This document shows positions 35,834 through 43,525 of a DNA stretch of 64,000 bases, piece after piece. The translations under genes were made by a program, and so were the position numbers. Under the pieces are notes generated by a model that ran no database searches, was not told the origin of the DNA, and saw only the letters and a program-made list of their open reading frames with translations. Every line of letters starts with the position of its first letter. Position 1 is the stretch's first letter. Source of the DNA: Paenibacillus cellulosilyticus (GTDB lineage: Bacteria; Bacillota; Bacilli; Paenibacillales; Paenibacillaceae); NCBI RefSeq assembly GCF_003182255.1, contig NZ_QGTQ01000009.1, forward strand, positions 1-64,000, read 5' to 3'.

Positions 35834-35855
35834 ATATGGTTTTGTGCAACCATAT
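35834..35855. promoter_or_regulatory. TetR-type inverted repeat
   Basis: Perfect 8-base arms ATATGGTT (35834-35841) and AACCATAT (35848-35855) with a 6-base centre, 41 bases before the NmrA-like start and 125 before the TetR start. Confidence 0.6.
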
Positions 35856-35897
35856 AGTCATACTCACAAGATAAAAGGATTGGGCCTCGTAAACAAT

Positions 35898-35919
35898 CAA
35901 CAAAACGCCGGTTTCGTTG
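35898..35919. promoter_or_regulatory. Second imperfect inverted repeat in the same intergenic region
   Basis: CAAC-A-AAAC and GTTT-C-GTTG arms around a 4-base centre. It could be the site by which the TetR protein controls its own gene. Confidence 0.4.
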
Positions 35920-35980
35920 GGTTCCCGACACAATGGCCGTTTTGTTTGTTTTTGAAAGCCATAAGGAAGGGTGATATAGT

Positions 35981-36574
35981 TTGCCGGTAAATCCCGACGA
36001 TCCCCGTGTAAAAAGAACCCGTCAGTTGTTTATGCAAGCTTTCAATGATCTTCTTGATGAAAAGAGAAACCTCTATTCCATTTCCGTGCAAGACATTGCA
36101 GCTCGAGCATCCGTGAATCGCGCAACCTTCTATGCCCATTTTGAAGATAAGTTTAACTTTCTCGAGTATTGGATGACGGAGAAATTTCAAATCATTATCA
36201 GAAAAAGACTGCCTGACGATTCAGCCTTTAGCAATGACAATCTGCGCACCCTTGTTCAAACCATTTTTCAATTTCTAGTGCGATTTCGTCAGTACCTCAC
36301 GCCGGGGGACAAGCAGTTCGAGCCGATGCTTGAAAAAGCCATGCAAAGAGAATTGTATCGTCTCTTGCTCCATTGGTTTAAATTGGCCCCCCTTCAAAGC
36401 CTATCTCAAGACAAGCTGGAAGCTAGGGCTCTTGTCGTCAGTTGGGGCATATTCGGATCCGCCTTGCAATGGAGCAGAGACGCTCAGGTCCGCTCATTGG
36501 AATCGATGGCAGAAGACGTTATCGAGGTTGCAGCCTTTAATTTGAATACTTTGTGGGAGCAATCCAACTCGTGA
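35981..36574 (+). CDS. TetR-family regulator, paralogue 1
   Basis: A 197-residue regulator with the N-terminal TetR helix-turn-helix (YSISVQDIAARASVNRATFY, AHFEDKFNFLEYW) and a C-terminal all-helical ligand domain. The TTG start has AAGGGTG about 7 bases upstream. It is closely similar throughout to the TetR at 36618-37199 (shared MPVN.DDPRV.RTR opening, FRQY.T, ASWGIFG or VSWGIFG) and more distantly to the one at 50622. It converges on the second copy and is divergent from an NmrA-like reductase gene. Confidence 0.9.
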   Translation: MPVNPDDPRVKRTRQLFMQAFNDLLDEKRNLYSISVQDIAARASVNRATFYAHFEDKFNFLEYWMTEKFQIIIRKRLPDDSAFSNDNLRTLVQTIFQFLVRFRQYLTPGDKQFEPMLEKAMQRELYRLLLHWFKLAPLQSLSQDKLEARALVVSWGIFGSALQWSRDAQVRSLESMAEDVIEVAAFNLNTLWEQSNS

Positions 36575-36617
36575 TCTATTGCCAATTGCAATTGAGTTGA
36601 GCTTTCAAAAGATGGGG

Positions 36618-37199
36618 TCATTCCCCCAAGACTGGTGCCAAGGCCGCCGCTGCAACCTCCAATACACGATGCACCATCGTCTCCGACGTGAGGTTCCGCG
36701 GATCTCTGCTCCACTGCACGGCTGCACCGAAGATGCCCCAACTGGCAACGAGCGCTGTCGTTTCTACCTTGTCGGGCGAAACCGTCGCTTCTTCGTTTAG
36801 CCATTCGAGCAGGAGGCTATAAAGTTCCTTCTGCATCGCGATCTCGAACATCGGCTCGAACCGACTGTTGCCGGGGTGCGTCATGTACTGGCGGAATCGC
36901 GCCAGCACATCGAATACGGTCTGGACTACGGTGCGCAGACTACCCGTCCCTGTGATCCTCCCCTTTGGTAAGGCCTCCTTCAAGAGAATCTGGAACTTCC
37001 TGCTTATCCAGCAATCCAGAAAGGCATACTTGTCTTCAAAATGAGCATAAAAGGTTGCACGGTTAATGGTAGCGCGAGCCGTTATATCCTGCACCGAAAT
37101 CGAGTATACATTCTTCTGCTCTTCCACGAGTTCCGTGAATGCCTGCATAATCAGTAGACGCGTCCTGCTGACGCGTGGATCATTCAGATTAACCGGCAT
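36618..37199 (-). CDS. TetR-family regulator, paralogue 2
   Basis: A 193-residue regulator: VYSISVQDITARATINRATF, YAHFEDKYAFLDCW, then an effector domain ending in ASWGIFGAAVQWSRDPRN. It pairs tail-to-tail with its paralogue and head-to-head with the NmrA-like gene at 37375, matching the arrangement of paralogue 1 in mirror image. A dyad CGTATA-N6-TATACG lies in the shared promoter region. Confidence 0.9.
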   Translation of the reverse strand: MPVNLNDPRVSRTRLLIMQAFTELVEEQKNVYSISVQDITARATINRATFYAHFEDKYAFLDCWISRKFQILLKEALPKGRITGTGSLRTVVQTVFDVLARFRQYMTHPGNSRFEPMFEIAMQKELYSLLLEWLNEEATVSPDKVETTALVASWGIFGAAVQWSRDPRNLTSETMVHRVLEVAAAALAPVLGE

Positions 37200-37303
37200 G
37201 ATCGATCTCCCCCTTGGACAACAAATTAGCTGGAATGTTGCCTACGCGACAATTGGACCCCCTTTATTGGTTGTTGAAACTGCGGGTTTACAATAATATC
37301 CCT

Positions 37304-37321
37304 CGTATAGTGTAGTATACG
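37304..37321. promoter_or_regulatory. TetR-type dyad operator
   Basis: CGTATA (37304-37309) and TATACG (37316-37321) with a 6-base centre, 54 bases before the reductase ATG and in the divergent promoter of the TetR gene. Confidence 0.6.
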
Positions 37322-37374
37322 CAATACTGATGCGTAAGCAACACTGTCGAATAGCAACGGGAGGATGATTGCAA

Positions 37375-38256
37375 ATGATAGTGATTACTGCACCAACGAG
37401 TAAAATCGGGCGTCAGGTGCTTGAACGCGTACTTGAAAGCGGTGAGGACATCCGCGTGATTGCCCGCGATCCGCGGCGCCTTCCTGAGGCGATTCGTGAG
37501 CGAGTCGAAGTCATTCAGGGTTCGCATGCCGACCGTGACGTCGTCAATCGGGCGTTCGAGGGAGCCGACACCGTGTTCTGGCTCGTGCCGGCCGACAAGC
37601 AAGCGGAAAGCGTCTATGACGCCTATGTTCGGTTTAGTATCCCGGCAGCCGATGCGATCGTCCGTCATCGCGTCCGTCGAGTCGTGGCGATCTCCGCGCT
37701 TGGCCGCGGTCAGCAGCGCTACGCGGGTCATATCTCGGCATCGCTGGCAATGGAAGATCTGTTGAGAAGCACAGGCGTACACTTTCGTGCGTTAACGATG
37801 CCTTCCTTCATGGACAACATGCTAGGACAACTGTTTTTCATGAAGAACGAGGGCTTGATTCGTTTCACGATCCCGGGCAACCAGAAGAACCCCACGACAG
37901 CCACCTGTGACATTGCCGAAGCAGCCTCCCGGCTTCTCCTCGACCGGGAGTGGATTGGACAGAAGAGTCTGGCCGTGCTCGGACCGGAAGACCTCTCCTA
38001 TGAGGATATGGCAGAGACCCTTACCGAGGTGCTCGGCACGCCGATCCGCTTCGAGCAGATGTCGCTCGACAGCTACAAGCAATTATTTCTTGGCATCGGC
38101 TACTCGGAGGCTATGGCCCAGAGCATGGTGGACATGGACATTGCCGGAGCGGACGGGATCAACAATGCGCTCCGGCGCACGTCGGAAACCGCCTCGCCCA
38201 CCAGCTTCCGCCAGTGGGCAGCAACTGTTCTGAAGCCGGCCTTCGATGCCATGTGA
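37375..38256 (+). CDS. NmrA-like NAD(P)-binding protein, copy C
   Basis: A 293-residue atypical SDR: VITAPTSKIGRQVLERVLES (glycine motif degenerate, TAPTSKIG), VIARDPRRLPEAIRERVEVI, AFEGADTVFWLVPADKQ, LTMPSFMDNMLGQ. The degenerate cofactor loop means NAD(P) binding is likely but not certain. Start at ATG 37375 with GGGAGG 10 bases upstream. It is divergent from the TetR paralogue 2. Confidence 0.85.
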   Translation: MIVITAPTSKIGRQVLERVLESGEDIRVIARDPRRLPEAIRERVEVIQGSHADRDVVNRAFEGADTVFWLVPADKQAESVYDAYVRFSIPAADAIVRHRVRRVVAISALGRGQQRYAGHISASLAMEDLLRSTGVHFRALTMPSFMDNMLGQLFFMKNEGLIRFTIPGNQKNPTTATCDIAEAASRLLLDREWIGQKSLAVLGPEDLSYEDMAETLTEVLGTPIRFEQMSLDSYKQLFLGIGYSEAMAQSMVDMDIAGADGINNALRRTSETASPTSFRQWAATVLKPAFDAM

Positions 38257-38418
38257 TGCGTGTATCCACTGCTCTTCTATTAAACAGAACAGGGCGCTCT
38301 TCTGAGCGCCCTAAAGTAATCGGAATCAGCTTCGATCATTACTTTCCCTGACATTCGGCAATACCTACACAAGTAGGACCCTCCTGTTTGACCACTACTT
38401 CGGATTCCCCATTTGCTG

Positions 38419-39345
38419 CTAATTATGTAGAGCCTTCCGCAATGCGTTTATGGCTTGTTCCTCAGCTTTTCTTCCTTGGTCATAGGCGCCTGTTTGGAGC
38501 ATGAAGCCATGGACCATGCCAGCATAGCGCTTCGCTTCTACTGGAACCCCGGCTGCTTTCAATTTCTCGGCGTAAGCTTCCCCATCATCACGCAGAGGGT
38601 CAAATTCGGCAGTGATAACGAGTGCTGGCGGCAGACCGCTAAGATCTGGAGCCAATAACGGTGAAGCGTAAGGGTTCTGTCCATCCGTTTCTTTCACCAA
38701 GTAGTGGTTCCAGAACCACCGCATTGTGTTTGTTGTTAGACCGTATCCTTCTGCATTCTCTATGTATGAATCCGTATCGAACGAGTAATGGGTAACCGGA
38801 TTGAACAGCAACTGAAACTTGACGGATGGGAACCCTTTGTCCCGAGCCATTAATGACACAACTGCGGCAAGGTTTCCACCTGAGCTATCTCCACCAACCG
38901 CAATACGATCGGCATCCGCACCGAGAGCGGCAGCATGTTCTGAAACCCACACCAGCGCTGCATAGCAATCCTCAGTTGCAGCAGGGAATTTATGCTCCGG
39001 TGCCAAGCGATAATCCACAGAGACCACTATACTGTTCACACCATTAGCCAGCCTACGGCACAACACATCTGCTGCATCAAGATTACCGACCATCCAACCT
39101 CCACCGTGATAATAAACGATAACCGGTAAAAGCGCTTCGCTTCGAGGGGTATAAATCCGCACCGGAATGGAGCCGATCGGACCTGCAATTATTCGATTGT
39201 CAATTCTCCAAACTTCTTCCGGCTGTTCAGCCATCGCGCTTAAGTTGATTTTTCTCGCATCCTCCACGGCTAACGCATGCAGAGGCGGAACACCCAGCTG
39301 CTTCATTTTTTCAAGGACAACTTGAACTTGAGGATCGATCGGCAT
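38419..39345 (-). CDS. Alpha/beta hydrolase, HSL-family esterase
   Basis: A 308-residue hormone-sensitive-lipase-type carboxylesterase. The oxyanion motif is YYHGGGWMVGN, the nucleophile Ser lies in GGDSSGGNLA, the Asp in ITAEFDPLRDDG and the His in MVHGFM. GGAGG lies 8 bases before the ATG at 39345. Cytoplasmic, with short-chain ester substrates likely. It is divergent from the HxlR regulator, which probably controls it. Confidence 0.9.
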   Translation of the reverse strand: MPIDPQVQVVLEKMKQLGVPPLHALAVEDARKINLSAMAEQPEEVWRIDNRIIAGPIGSIPVRIYTPRSEALLPVIVYYHGGGWMVGNLDAADVLCRRLANGVNSIVVSVDYRLAPEHKFPAATEDCYAALVWVSEHAAALGADADRIAVGGDSSGGNLAAVVSLMARDKGFPSVKFQLLFNPVTHYSFDTDSYIENAEGYGLTTNTMRWFWNHYLVKETDGQNPYASPLLAPDLSGLPPALVITAEFDPLRDDGEAYAEKLKAAGVPVEAKRYAGMVHGFMLQTGAYDQGRKAEEQAINALRKALHN

Positions 39346-39471
39346 AACAATTTCCTCCCTATTGTGTCGTTTCTTGATGTAGTATACTTTTCTAAGTCTC
39401 AATCGCATAAGTACGCACTTTTTCGTGACATAGTACCCAAAAAGTAACTGTAAGGTTAGGAGATGTTGTAC
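39346..39471. promoter_or_regulatory. Divergent promoter region between esterase and HxlR genes
   Basis: Contains AAAGTATACT-type and GTAC-type short dyads (AGTATACTTT at 39381-39390; GTAC at 39411 and 39433). These resemble HxlR operators, but the match is loose. Confidence 0.35.
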
Positions 39472-39780
39472 ATGAGTGGCTGTCCTGTGGAGGCAACGCT
39501 GTCAGTGATCGGAGGGAAATGGAAGATTGTTATTCTATGGCGTCTAGCACGCGGTACCATGCGGTTTAACGAACTCCAACGCGCAATTTCTCCCATTACC
39601 CGCAAGATGTTAACGGAACAACTGCGAGAACTGGAGAGCGATAATTTGATCGTGAGGACCGTCTACCCGGTAGTTCCTCCGAAAGTCGAATACTCCCTCA
39701 GTGAATACGGCAAGACCTTTATCCCTGTCATGCAATCGATGGCTCAGTGGGGGTTAGTTCATCTTGAACGTAATGCTTAA
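39472..39780 (+). CDS. HxlR-family transcriptional regulator
   Basis: A 102-residue winged-helix regulator with the signature CPVEATLSVIGGKWKIVILW and RFNELQRAISPITRKMLTEQ. The Cys at residue 4 is the position used for electrophile sensing in HypR/YodB-type members, so redox or quinone sensing is plausible. AGGAG lies 9 bases before the ATG at 39472; the earlier ATG is too close. It is divergent from the esterase gene. Confidence 0.9.
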   Translation: MSGCPVEATLSVIGGKWKIVILWRLARGTMRFNELQRAISPITRKMLTEQLRELESDNLIVRTVYPVVPPKVEYSLSEYGKTFIPVMQSMAQWGLVHLERNA

Positions 39781-39929
39781 TTAATGGACTACGATCGCAC
39801 TATGTTCCTGAATGATGATGTTGTCCAGACTCGCAGAATTCCGTAACGCGTGTTATGATAAAGGATAGAAAATGGAACGTGAAGTCGGATGGAAATTCGA
39901 ACTTCACAAAAAGGCTAGGTGATTAACAA

Positions 39930-40541
39930 ATGGGACGCAACCGCGAATTCGATATCGATCAGGCACTGGACGCAGCACTTGGCGTGTTCTGGCAAAAAGG
40001 TTATGAGGGCGCGTCGTATGCTGATCTGACGCAAGCTACGGGCGTCGAACGCCCCGCGCTCTACTCCGCGTTCGGCAACAAGGAGGCGTTATTCCGCCGA
40101 GTTCTTGAGCGCTATTACGAGCACTACCATGATTTCTTTCCGGCGGCGCTGGAGCTGCCGACCTCGCGGGAGGTAGTCGCACGCATCTTTCGCGGGGCGG
40201 CCGAATTGCAAACTCGTTACCCTGATCACAAGGGGTGTCTATATGTCCACGGCGACTTAGCCGGCTCAGATGAATCCGAACCTATTCGGCGTGCACTGAT
40301 CGATGCACGCGCGGATGGAGAGGCTTCGCTGCGAGATCGTTTCGAACGGGCACAACGGGAGGGAGATCTGCCGGAGCATACGAACTGTGCTGCGCTAGCT
40401 GCCTATGTGATGGCCGTGCTCCACGGTATGGCTGTTCAAGCCAAGGCCGGCTTCAGCCGCAACATGCTGGAGGCCGTTGCCGAGCAAGCGCTCTCCACCT
40501 GGCCTTGCGGCAGTTCTACGCGTTCCGGAAAGTCTTCCTAA
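39930..40541 (+). CDS. TetR/AcrR-family regulator
   Basis: A 203-residue regulator. The helix-turn-helix region reads GYEGASYADLTQATGVERPA, LYSAFGNKEALFRRVLERYY; the C-terminal ligand domain has GCLYVHGDLAGSDESEPIR, like the YcdC/TetR_C_11-type groups. It converges on the F420-reductase-like and SDR operon and may be the regulator of that operon, whose promoter carries two matched operators (inference). It sits 149 bases after HxlR. Confidence 0.9.
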   Translation: MGRNREFDIDQALDAALGVFWQKGYEGASYADLTQATGVERPALYSAFGNKEALFRRVLERYYEHYHDFFPAALELPTSREVVARIFRGAAELQTRYPDHKGCLYVHGDLAGSDESEPIRRALIDARADGEASLRDRFERAQREGDLPEHTNCAALAAYVMAVLHGMAVQAKAGFSRNMLEAVAEQALSTWPCGSSTRSGKSS

Positions 40542-40582
40542 TCCTTTGCACAAAGGAATATCGTTATAAAGAACCACATAAA

Positions 40583-40622
40583 AAACAAAGAGGCTCCCGA
40601 TAAGTGGGAGCTTCTTTGTTTT
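40583..40622. terminator. Bidirectional terminator
   Basis: AAACAAAGA-GGCTCCC, 7-base loop, GGGAGC-TTCTTTGTTT. Serves the TetR gene and the converging reductase operon. Confidence 0.85.
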
Positions 40623-40640
40623 GTACAGAAATTAATAGAC

Positions 40641-41294
40641 TCATTTCGAGTTGATCCGTTGCGCCCTGGCGAGATTTGCGATCAGCTCGGCACGAGTCTG
40701 ATGCATATGCGCGGCCCAAGCCGGCTGGCCGGGACCGCTGCGCCATGACTCGCTCAATGGACTGTTGTCGACCGTATCGAAACCGAATTGATCGTACAGC
40801 CGCGTTACGAGTTCCGTGGCCTCAGGGAAGTCGCTCGAGACCGATAATGCATGGCGGTCGGGGTCGCCAGCTGGTCTACTCGAAATGAAGAGACGGGGGG
40901 CCTGGATATGGGTAAAGGCCTTCGTCACCTTCGACGCAGGAAGTTGCATCTGACGGAGCTCATGAACGGTCATCGCGCCAGAATCGATCATGGGGAAATG
41001 ACCATCGCGCCAAGGCATGTAGTTGTTCGTGTCAAGCACGATCTTACCTTTAAGCTGCTCCACAGGCATGTCGTTGATCAGCTTAAGGGGGACGGCCACG
41101 ACGACGAAGTCGCCAGCCTCGGCTGCATCGGCCGCAGTCGCAGCGCGTGCTGACGGGCCGAGCTCATCAATGAGGCCTTTCAACGTCTCGGGTCCTCGCG
41201 AATTGGCAATGACGACCTCATACCCGTTGGCGATAGCCGCACGCGCGATCTGGCTGCCGACCTCGCCCGCGCCAATGATGCCGATTACGGTCAT
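40641..41294 (-). CDS. NADP oxidoreductase, coenzyme F420-dependent type
   Basis: A 217-residue Rossmann protein with GIIGAGEVGSQIARAAIANG at 5-24, NSRGPETL and VVVAVPL, as in NpdG-like F420H2:NADP oxidoreductases and 6-phosphogluconate-dehydrogenase N domains. F420 itself is not usual in Paenibacillus, so the real partner may be another flavin or carbonyl compound. Its ATG overlaps the SDR stop by 4 bases (ATGA), so the two are translationally coupled. Confidence 0.85.
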   Translation of the reverse strand: MTVIGIIGAGEVGSQIARAAIANGYEVVIANSRGPETLKGLIDELGPSARAATAADAAEAGDFVVVAVPLKLINDMPVEQLKGKIVLDTNNYMPWRDGHFPMIDSGAMTVHELRQMQLPASKVTKAFTHIQAPRLFISSRPAGDPDRHALSVSSDFPEATELVTRLYDQFGFDTVDNSPLSESWRSGPGQPAWAAHMHQTRAELIANLARAQRINSK

Positions 41295-42268
41295 AAGTAT
41301 GCACCTTTCGCGCCGATCATTTCCTCGCTTTTTGCCCAGAGCTGCTCCGCTTTGTTCGCATCGAGTGCATACGATCTTACGCCGTCGGCAAACGGGTTTG
41401 GTGTGTCATCGATCGGCGCGACTGCACAATCTTCGAGATAACGTCCTCCGATTTCGTCTTTGTCAGCCACGACTGCGGCCCAAACCGACGTAGCGGCTGC
41501 CTGCGCGATTTCTTTGAGTTCCGCCGGCGGCAGTCCTGCTTCGGCGCGAGCTTTGCCAACATTCTCGAGAAGACCCTGCAAGCCTTCCTGCGAGAAATGG
41601 CGCGAAAGATCGGTAGCACTATTCCCGGGCATCACCGACGCAGCTCGGATACCCCGATTACGATGCCGTTTATCGAATTCCACAGCAAAGAGCGAAGCAG
41701 CCGTTTTCGATCGGCCATAGGCGACAAATGGGTCGTATTCCTGATGCTCAAAATTTGGATCCACAAGATCGACATCAGCGGCACGATGAGCTTGGGATGA
41801 CAGGACCACTAAACGTCCATTATCGGCGAGCAGCGGCTCGATCCGATTGATCAAAGCGAAATGGCCAAGATAGTTTGTCCCAAACTGGACTTCGAAGCCG
41901 TCGATCGTTCGGCCGAACGGGGTTGCCATGACGCCGGCATTGGCGATAATAGCATCGAGCTGCCGACCGTCCGCCAACAGTATATCCGCGCAGGCGCGAA
42001 CGCTTTGCAAAGATGCGAGATCTAGTTCGAGCAACTCCAGGCTGCCCCCTTCCTGCGCCGCGGCATTAAGGACCGACGCGATGGACGTCTCCGCTTTTAC
42101 TAGATCCCTCACTGTGCCGACGACGCTTGCGCCGTGAGCGACCAGTGAGCGGGCGGTTTCGAGGCCAATGCCCGATGATGCGCCTGTAATGAGAAATCGT
42201 TTCCCCTTAAGATTAACAGCGGATAGCACCTGATCGGCAGTTGACTTTGCATTAAATTTGCTAGTCAT
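41291..42268 (-). CDS. Short-chain dehydrogenase (retinol-dehydrogenase-like)
   Basis: A 325-residue extended-tail SDR: ITGASSGIGLETARSLVAHG at 27-46, ANAGVM in place of NNAG, VLSSQAH for Ser, YGRSKTAASLF for Tyr and Lys, ASVMPGN for the loop after the sheet. First gene of a two-gene minus-strand operon with the F420-type reductase. The upstream region has a TTGACA/TATAAT promoter between two identical-type operators. Confidence 0.9.
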   Translation of the reverse strand: MTSKFNAKSTADQVLSAVNLKGKRFLITGASSGIGLETARSLVAHGASVVGTVRDLVKAETSIASVLNAAAQEGGSLELLELDLASLQSVRACADILLADGRQLDAIIANAGVMATPFGRTIDGFEVQFGTNYLGHFALINRIEPLLADNGRLVVLSSQAHRAADVDLVDPNFEHQEYDPFVAYGRSKTAASLFAVEFDKRHRNRGIRAASVMPGNSATDLSRHFSQEGLQGLLENVGKARAEAGLPPAELKEIAQAAATSVWAAVVADKDEIGGRYLEDCAVAPIDDTPNPFADGVRSYALDANKAEQLWAKSEEMIGAKGAYL

Positions 42269-42338
42269 ATGTATCCTTCCCCCTTAATTTGCGTATTTTT
42301 TAGTGTTTGGTTCTCTACCCGTTGATCGGATTTTATCA

Positions 42339-42355
42339 TAACGATCATTACGTTA
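42339..42355. promoter_or_regulatory. Operator copy 1 of the SDR operon
   Basis: TAACG-N7-CGTTA within a longer conserved sequence (TATCATAACGA, ATTACGTTAAT). It lies between the -10 box and the SDR start. Confidence 0.65.
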
Positions 42356-42361
42356 ATTTAT

Positions 42362-42388
42362 ATTATACACTAACTTCAGCATTGTCAA
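42362..42388 (-). promoter_or_regulatory. Promoter of the SDR/F420-type operon
   Basis: On the minus strand TTGACA (42383-42388) and TATAAT (42362-42367) with a 15-base spacer, shorter than the usual 17. It is flanked on both sides by the TAACG-N7-CGTTA operators. Confidence 0.6.
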
Positions 42389-42393
42389 TATCA

Positions 42394-42410
42394 TAACGAC
42401 TATTACGTTA
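42394..42410. promoter_or_regulatory. Operator copy 2 of the SDR operon
   Basis: A second TAACG-N7-CGTTA, 55 bases from the first and identical over most of its 23-base context, just upstream of the -35 box. Confidence 0.65.
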
Positions 42411-42507
42411 ATAGCCATAGCAGGCTCTTGTCCCTTAATCTGTTCTAATTACGTGCAGTAATGACCAAATAAAAGAGCGAACACCTTAAGTGCCCGCTCG
42501 TCAATAT

Positions 42508-42757
42508 CGTCTTATGGACCTCATCGTGCATAACGACATCGTGCCCGCCGTCAACCAGGTCGAGACACACCCGTTCTACCAGCAGATCGAGAACGCCGCT
42601 TTTATGAAAGAGCAGAGCGTGCAGCACCAATCGTGGGCCCCGTTCGCCGAAGGGCTGGCTGGGCAACATGTTCGGCAACGAAGTGCTCGCTTCGATCGCA
42701 GAAAAACACAACAAGTCCGTCGCTCAGGTCGTGTTGCGCTGGCTTGTTCAGCGTCCT
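42508..42757 (+). pseudogene. Relic of an aldo/keto reductase
   Basis: Frame 1 reads [38 protein letters not shown] and SWAPFAEG, the middle of an AKR5-type aldo/keto reductase. The match then continues in frame 2 as [20 protein letters not shown] and [10 protein letters not shown], so a frameshift lies at about 42655-42662. The N-terminal two thirds and the C-terminal cofactor loop are missing. It is a dead fragment between two regulated oxidoreductase loci. Confidence 0.85.
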
Positions 42758-42778
42758 GAACCATCCTGCTCGTTGAAC

Positions 42779-42815
42779 GAAGGCAGCCGATCGTTTTTCA
42801 TGATCGGCTGCCTTC
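42779..42815. terminator. Strong hairpin after the TetR gene
   Basis: A perfect 14-base stem (GAAGGCAGCCGATC at 42779-42792 and its complement at 42802-42815) with a 9-base loop. It lies just past the TetR stop on the minus strand. Confidence 0.75.
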
Positions 42816-42828
42816 GTTTGTGGTGGAG

Positions 42829-43407
42829 CTATAGTTCCCCATCCCTCGGTTCAATCCTCTGTATATTCGTCAGGATCGCGCTCGCGATAATGCTGAAGAG
42901 ATAGTCAGCCCTTGGCGCGGACGACGGCTGGTTGCTGAGCCACGCAAGCGCAGCAGCAAGCGAGAACAGGTCATCACCTTCCATGTCAGTACGCGCTAGA
43001 CCATCAGCCTGAGCACGGGCCAGAAGTCGCGTGCCCGCCGAGCGCATCGTGACACATGAAGCGTGGAGCGCGGACTCCGGGTCCTCCTTGGCTGCCATCA
43101 TGACGTCCACGACACCTTGATAGTTGCCCGTGAATGCAACGACTTCACGCAGCCACGACACGAGTGCATCATCTGGTTTACTCGCAGTTTCGAGTTCGCG
43201 TGCTTTTGCCGTAAACTCGTCAAAGCTTGAACGGAGAAGGGCTTCGAGCAGCGCCTCTCTCGTAGGGAAATGGCGATACAGCGTGCCAAGCCCGACATCA
43301 GCTCTGCGAGCGATGTCACGCAGCGATGCATCGACGCCGTGCTCAGCTACAACGACGTTCGCGACTGCGAGTATGTGCTCATAGTTTTTCTTTGCATCAG
43401 CTCGCAT
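42829..43407 (-). CDS. TetR-family repressor of the MDR reductase operon
   Basis: A 192-residue regulator: [20 protein letters not shown] and [19 protein letters not shown] form the helix-turn-helix region; the SBP-type C terminal domain (TetR_C_33-like) follows. AAGGAGG lies 6 bases before the ATG at 43407. It is divergent from the reductase/ABM/FMN-reductase genes, and three GGAGCA-type palindromes fill the shared promoter, so it almost certainly represses both directions. Confidence 0.92.
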   Translation of the reverse strand: MRADAKKNYEHILAVANVVVAEHGVDASLRDIARRADVGLGTLYRHFPTREALLEALLRSSFDEFTAKARELETASKPDDALVSWLREVVAFTGNYQGVVDVMMAAKEDPESALHASCVTMRSAGTRLLARAQADGLARTDMEGDDLFSLAAALAWLSNQPSSAPRADYLFSIIASAILTNIQRIEPRDGEL

Positions 43408-43418
43408 AGAAATCCTCC

Positions 43419-43447
43419 TTGACAATCGGAGCAGTGCTCCGCATAAT
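43419..43447 (+). promoter_or_regulatory. Promoter of the MDR reductase operon
   Basis: TTGACA (43419-43424), 17-base spacer, CATAAT (43442-43447). The first operator palindrome fills the spacer, so repressor binding would block RNA polymerase. Confidence 0.75.
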
Positions 43448-43486
43448 TAAAACGGAGCAGTGATCCTTTTATATGGAGCACTGCTC
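43428..43486. promoter_or_regulatory. Three-copy TetR operator array
   Basis: GGAGCAGTGCTCC (43428-43440, perfect), GGAGCAGTGATCC (43454-43466, one mismatch) and GGAGCACTGCTC (43475-43486, nearly perfect). Start-to-start distances are 26 and 21 bases, about two helical turns for the second pair. Confidence 0.85.
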
Positions 43487-43525
43487 AGGTAAGTATAACT
43501 CATCTGCATGGAAGGAGAAAACAAG

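Noticed and set aside
40641-41294. Evidence for F420 cofactor metabolism in this organism
   Set aside because: Only one F420-reductase-like protein is present and no F420 biosynthesis gene is seen in the window; the family name alone does not show F420 use.
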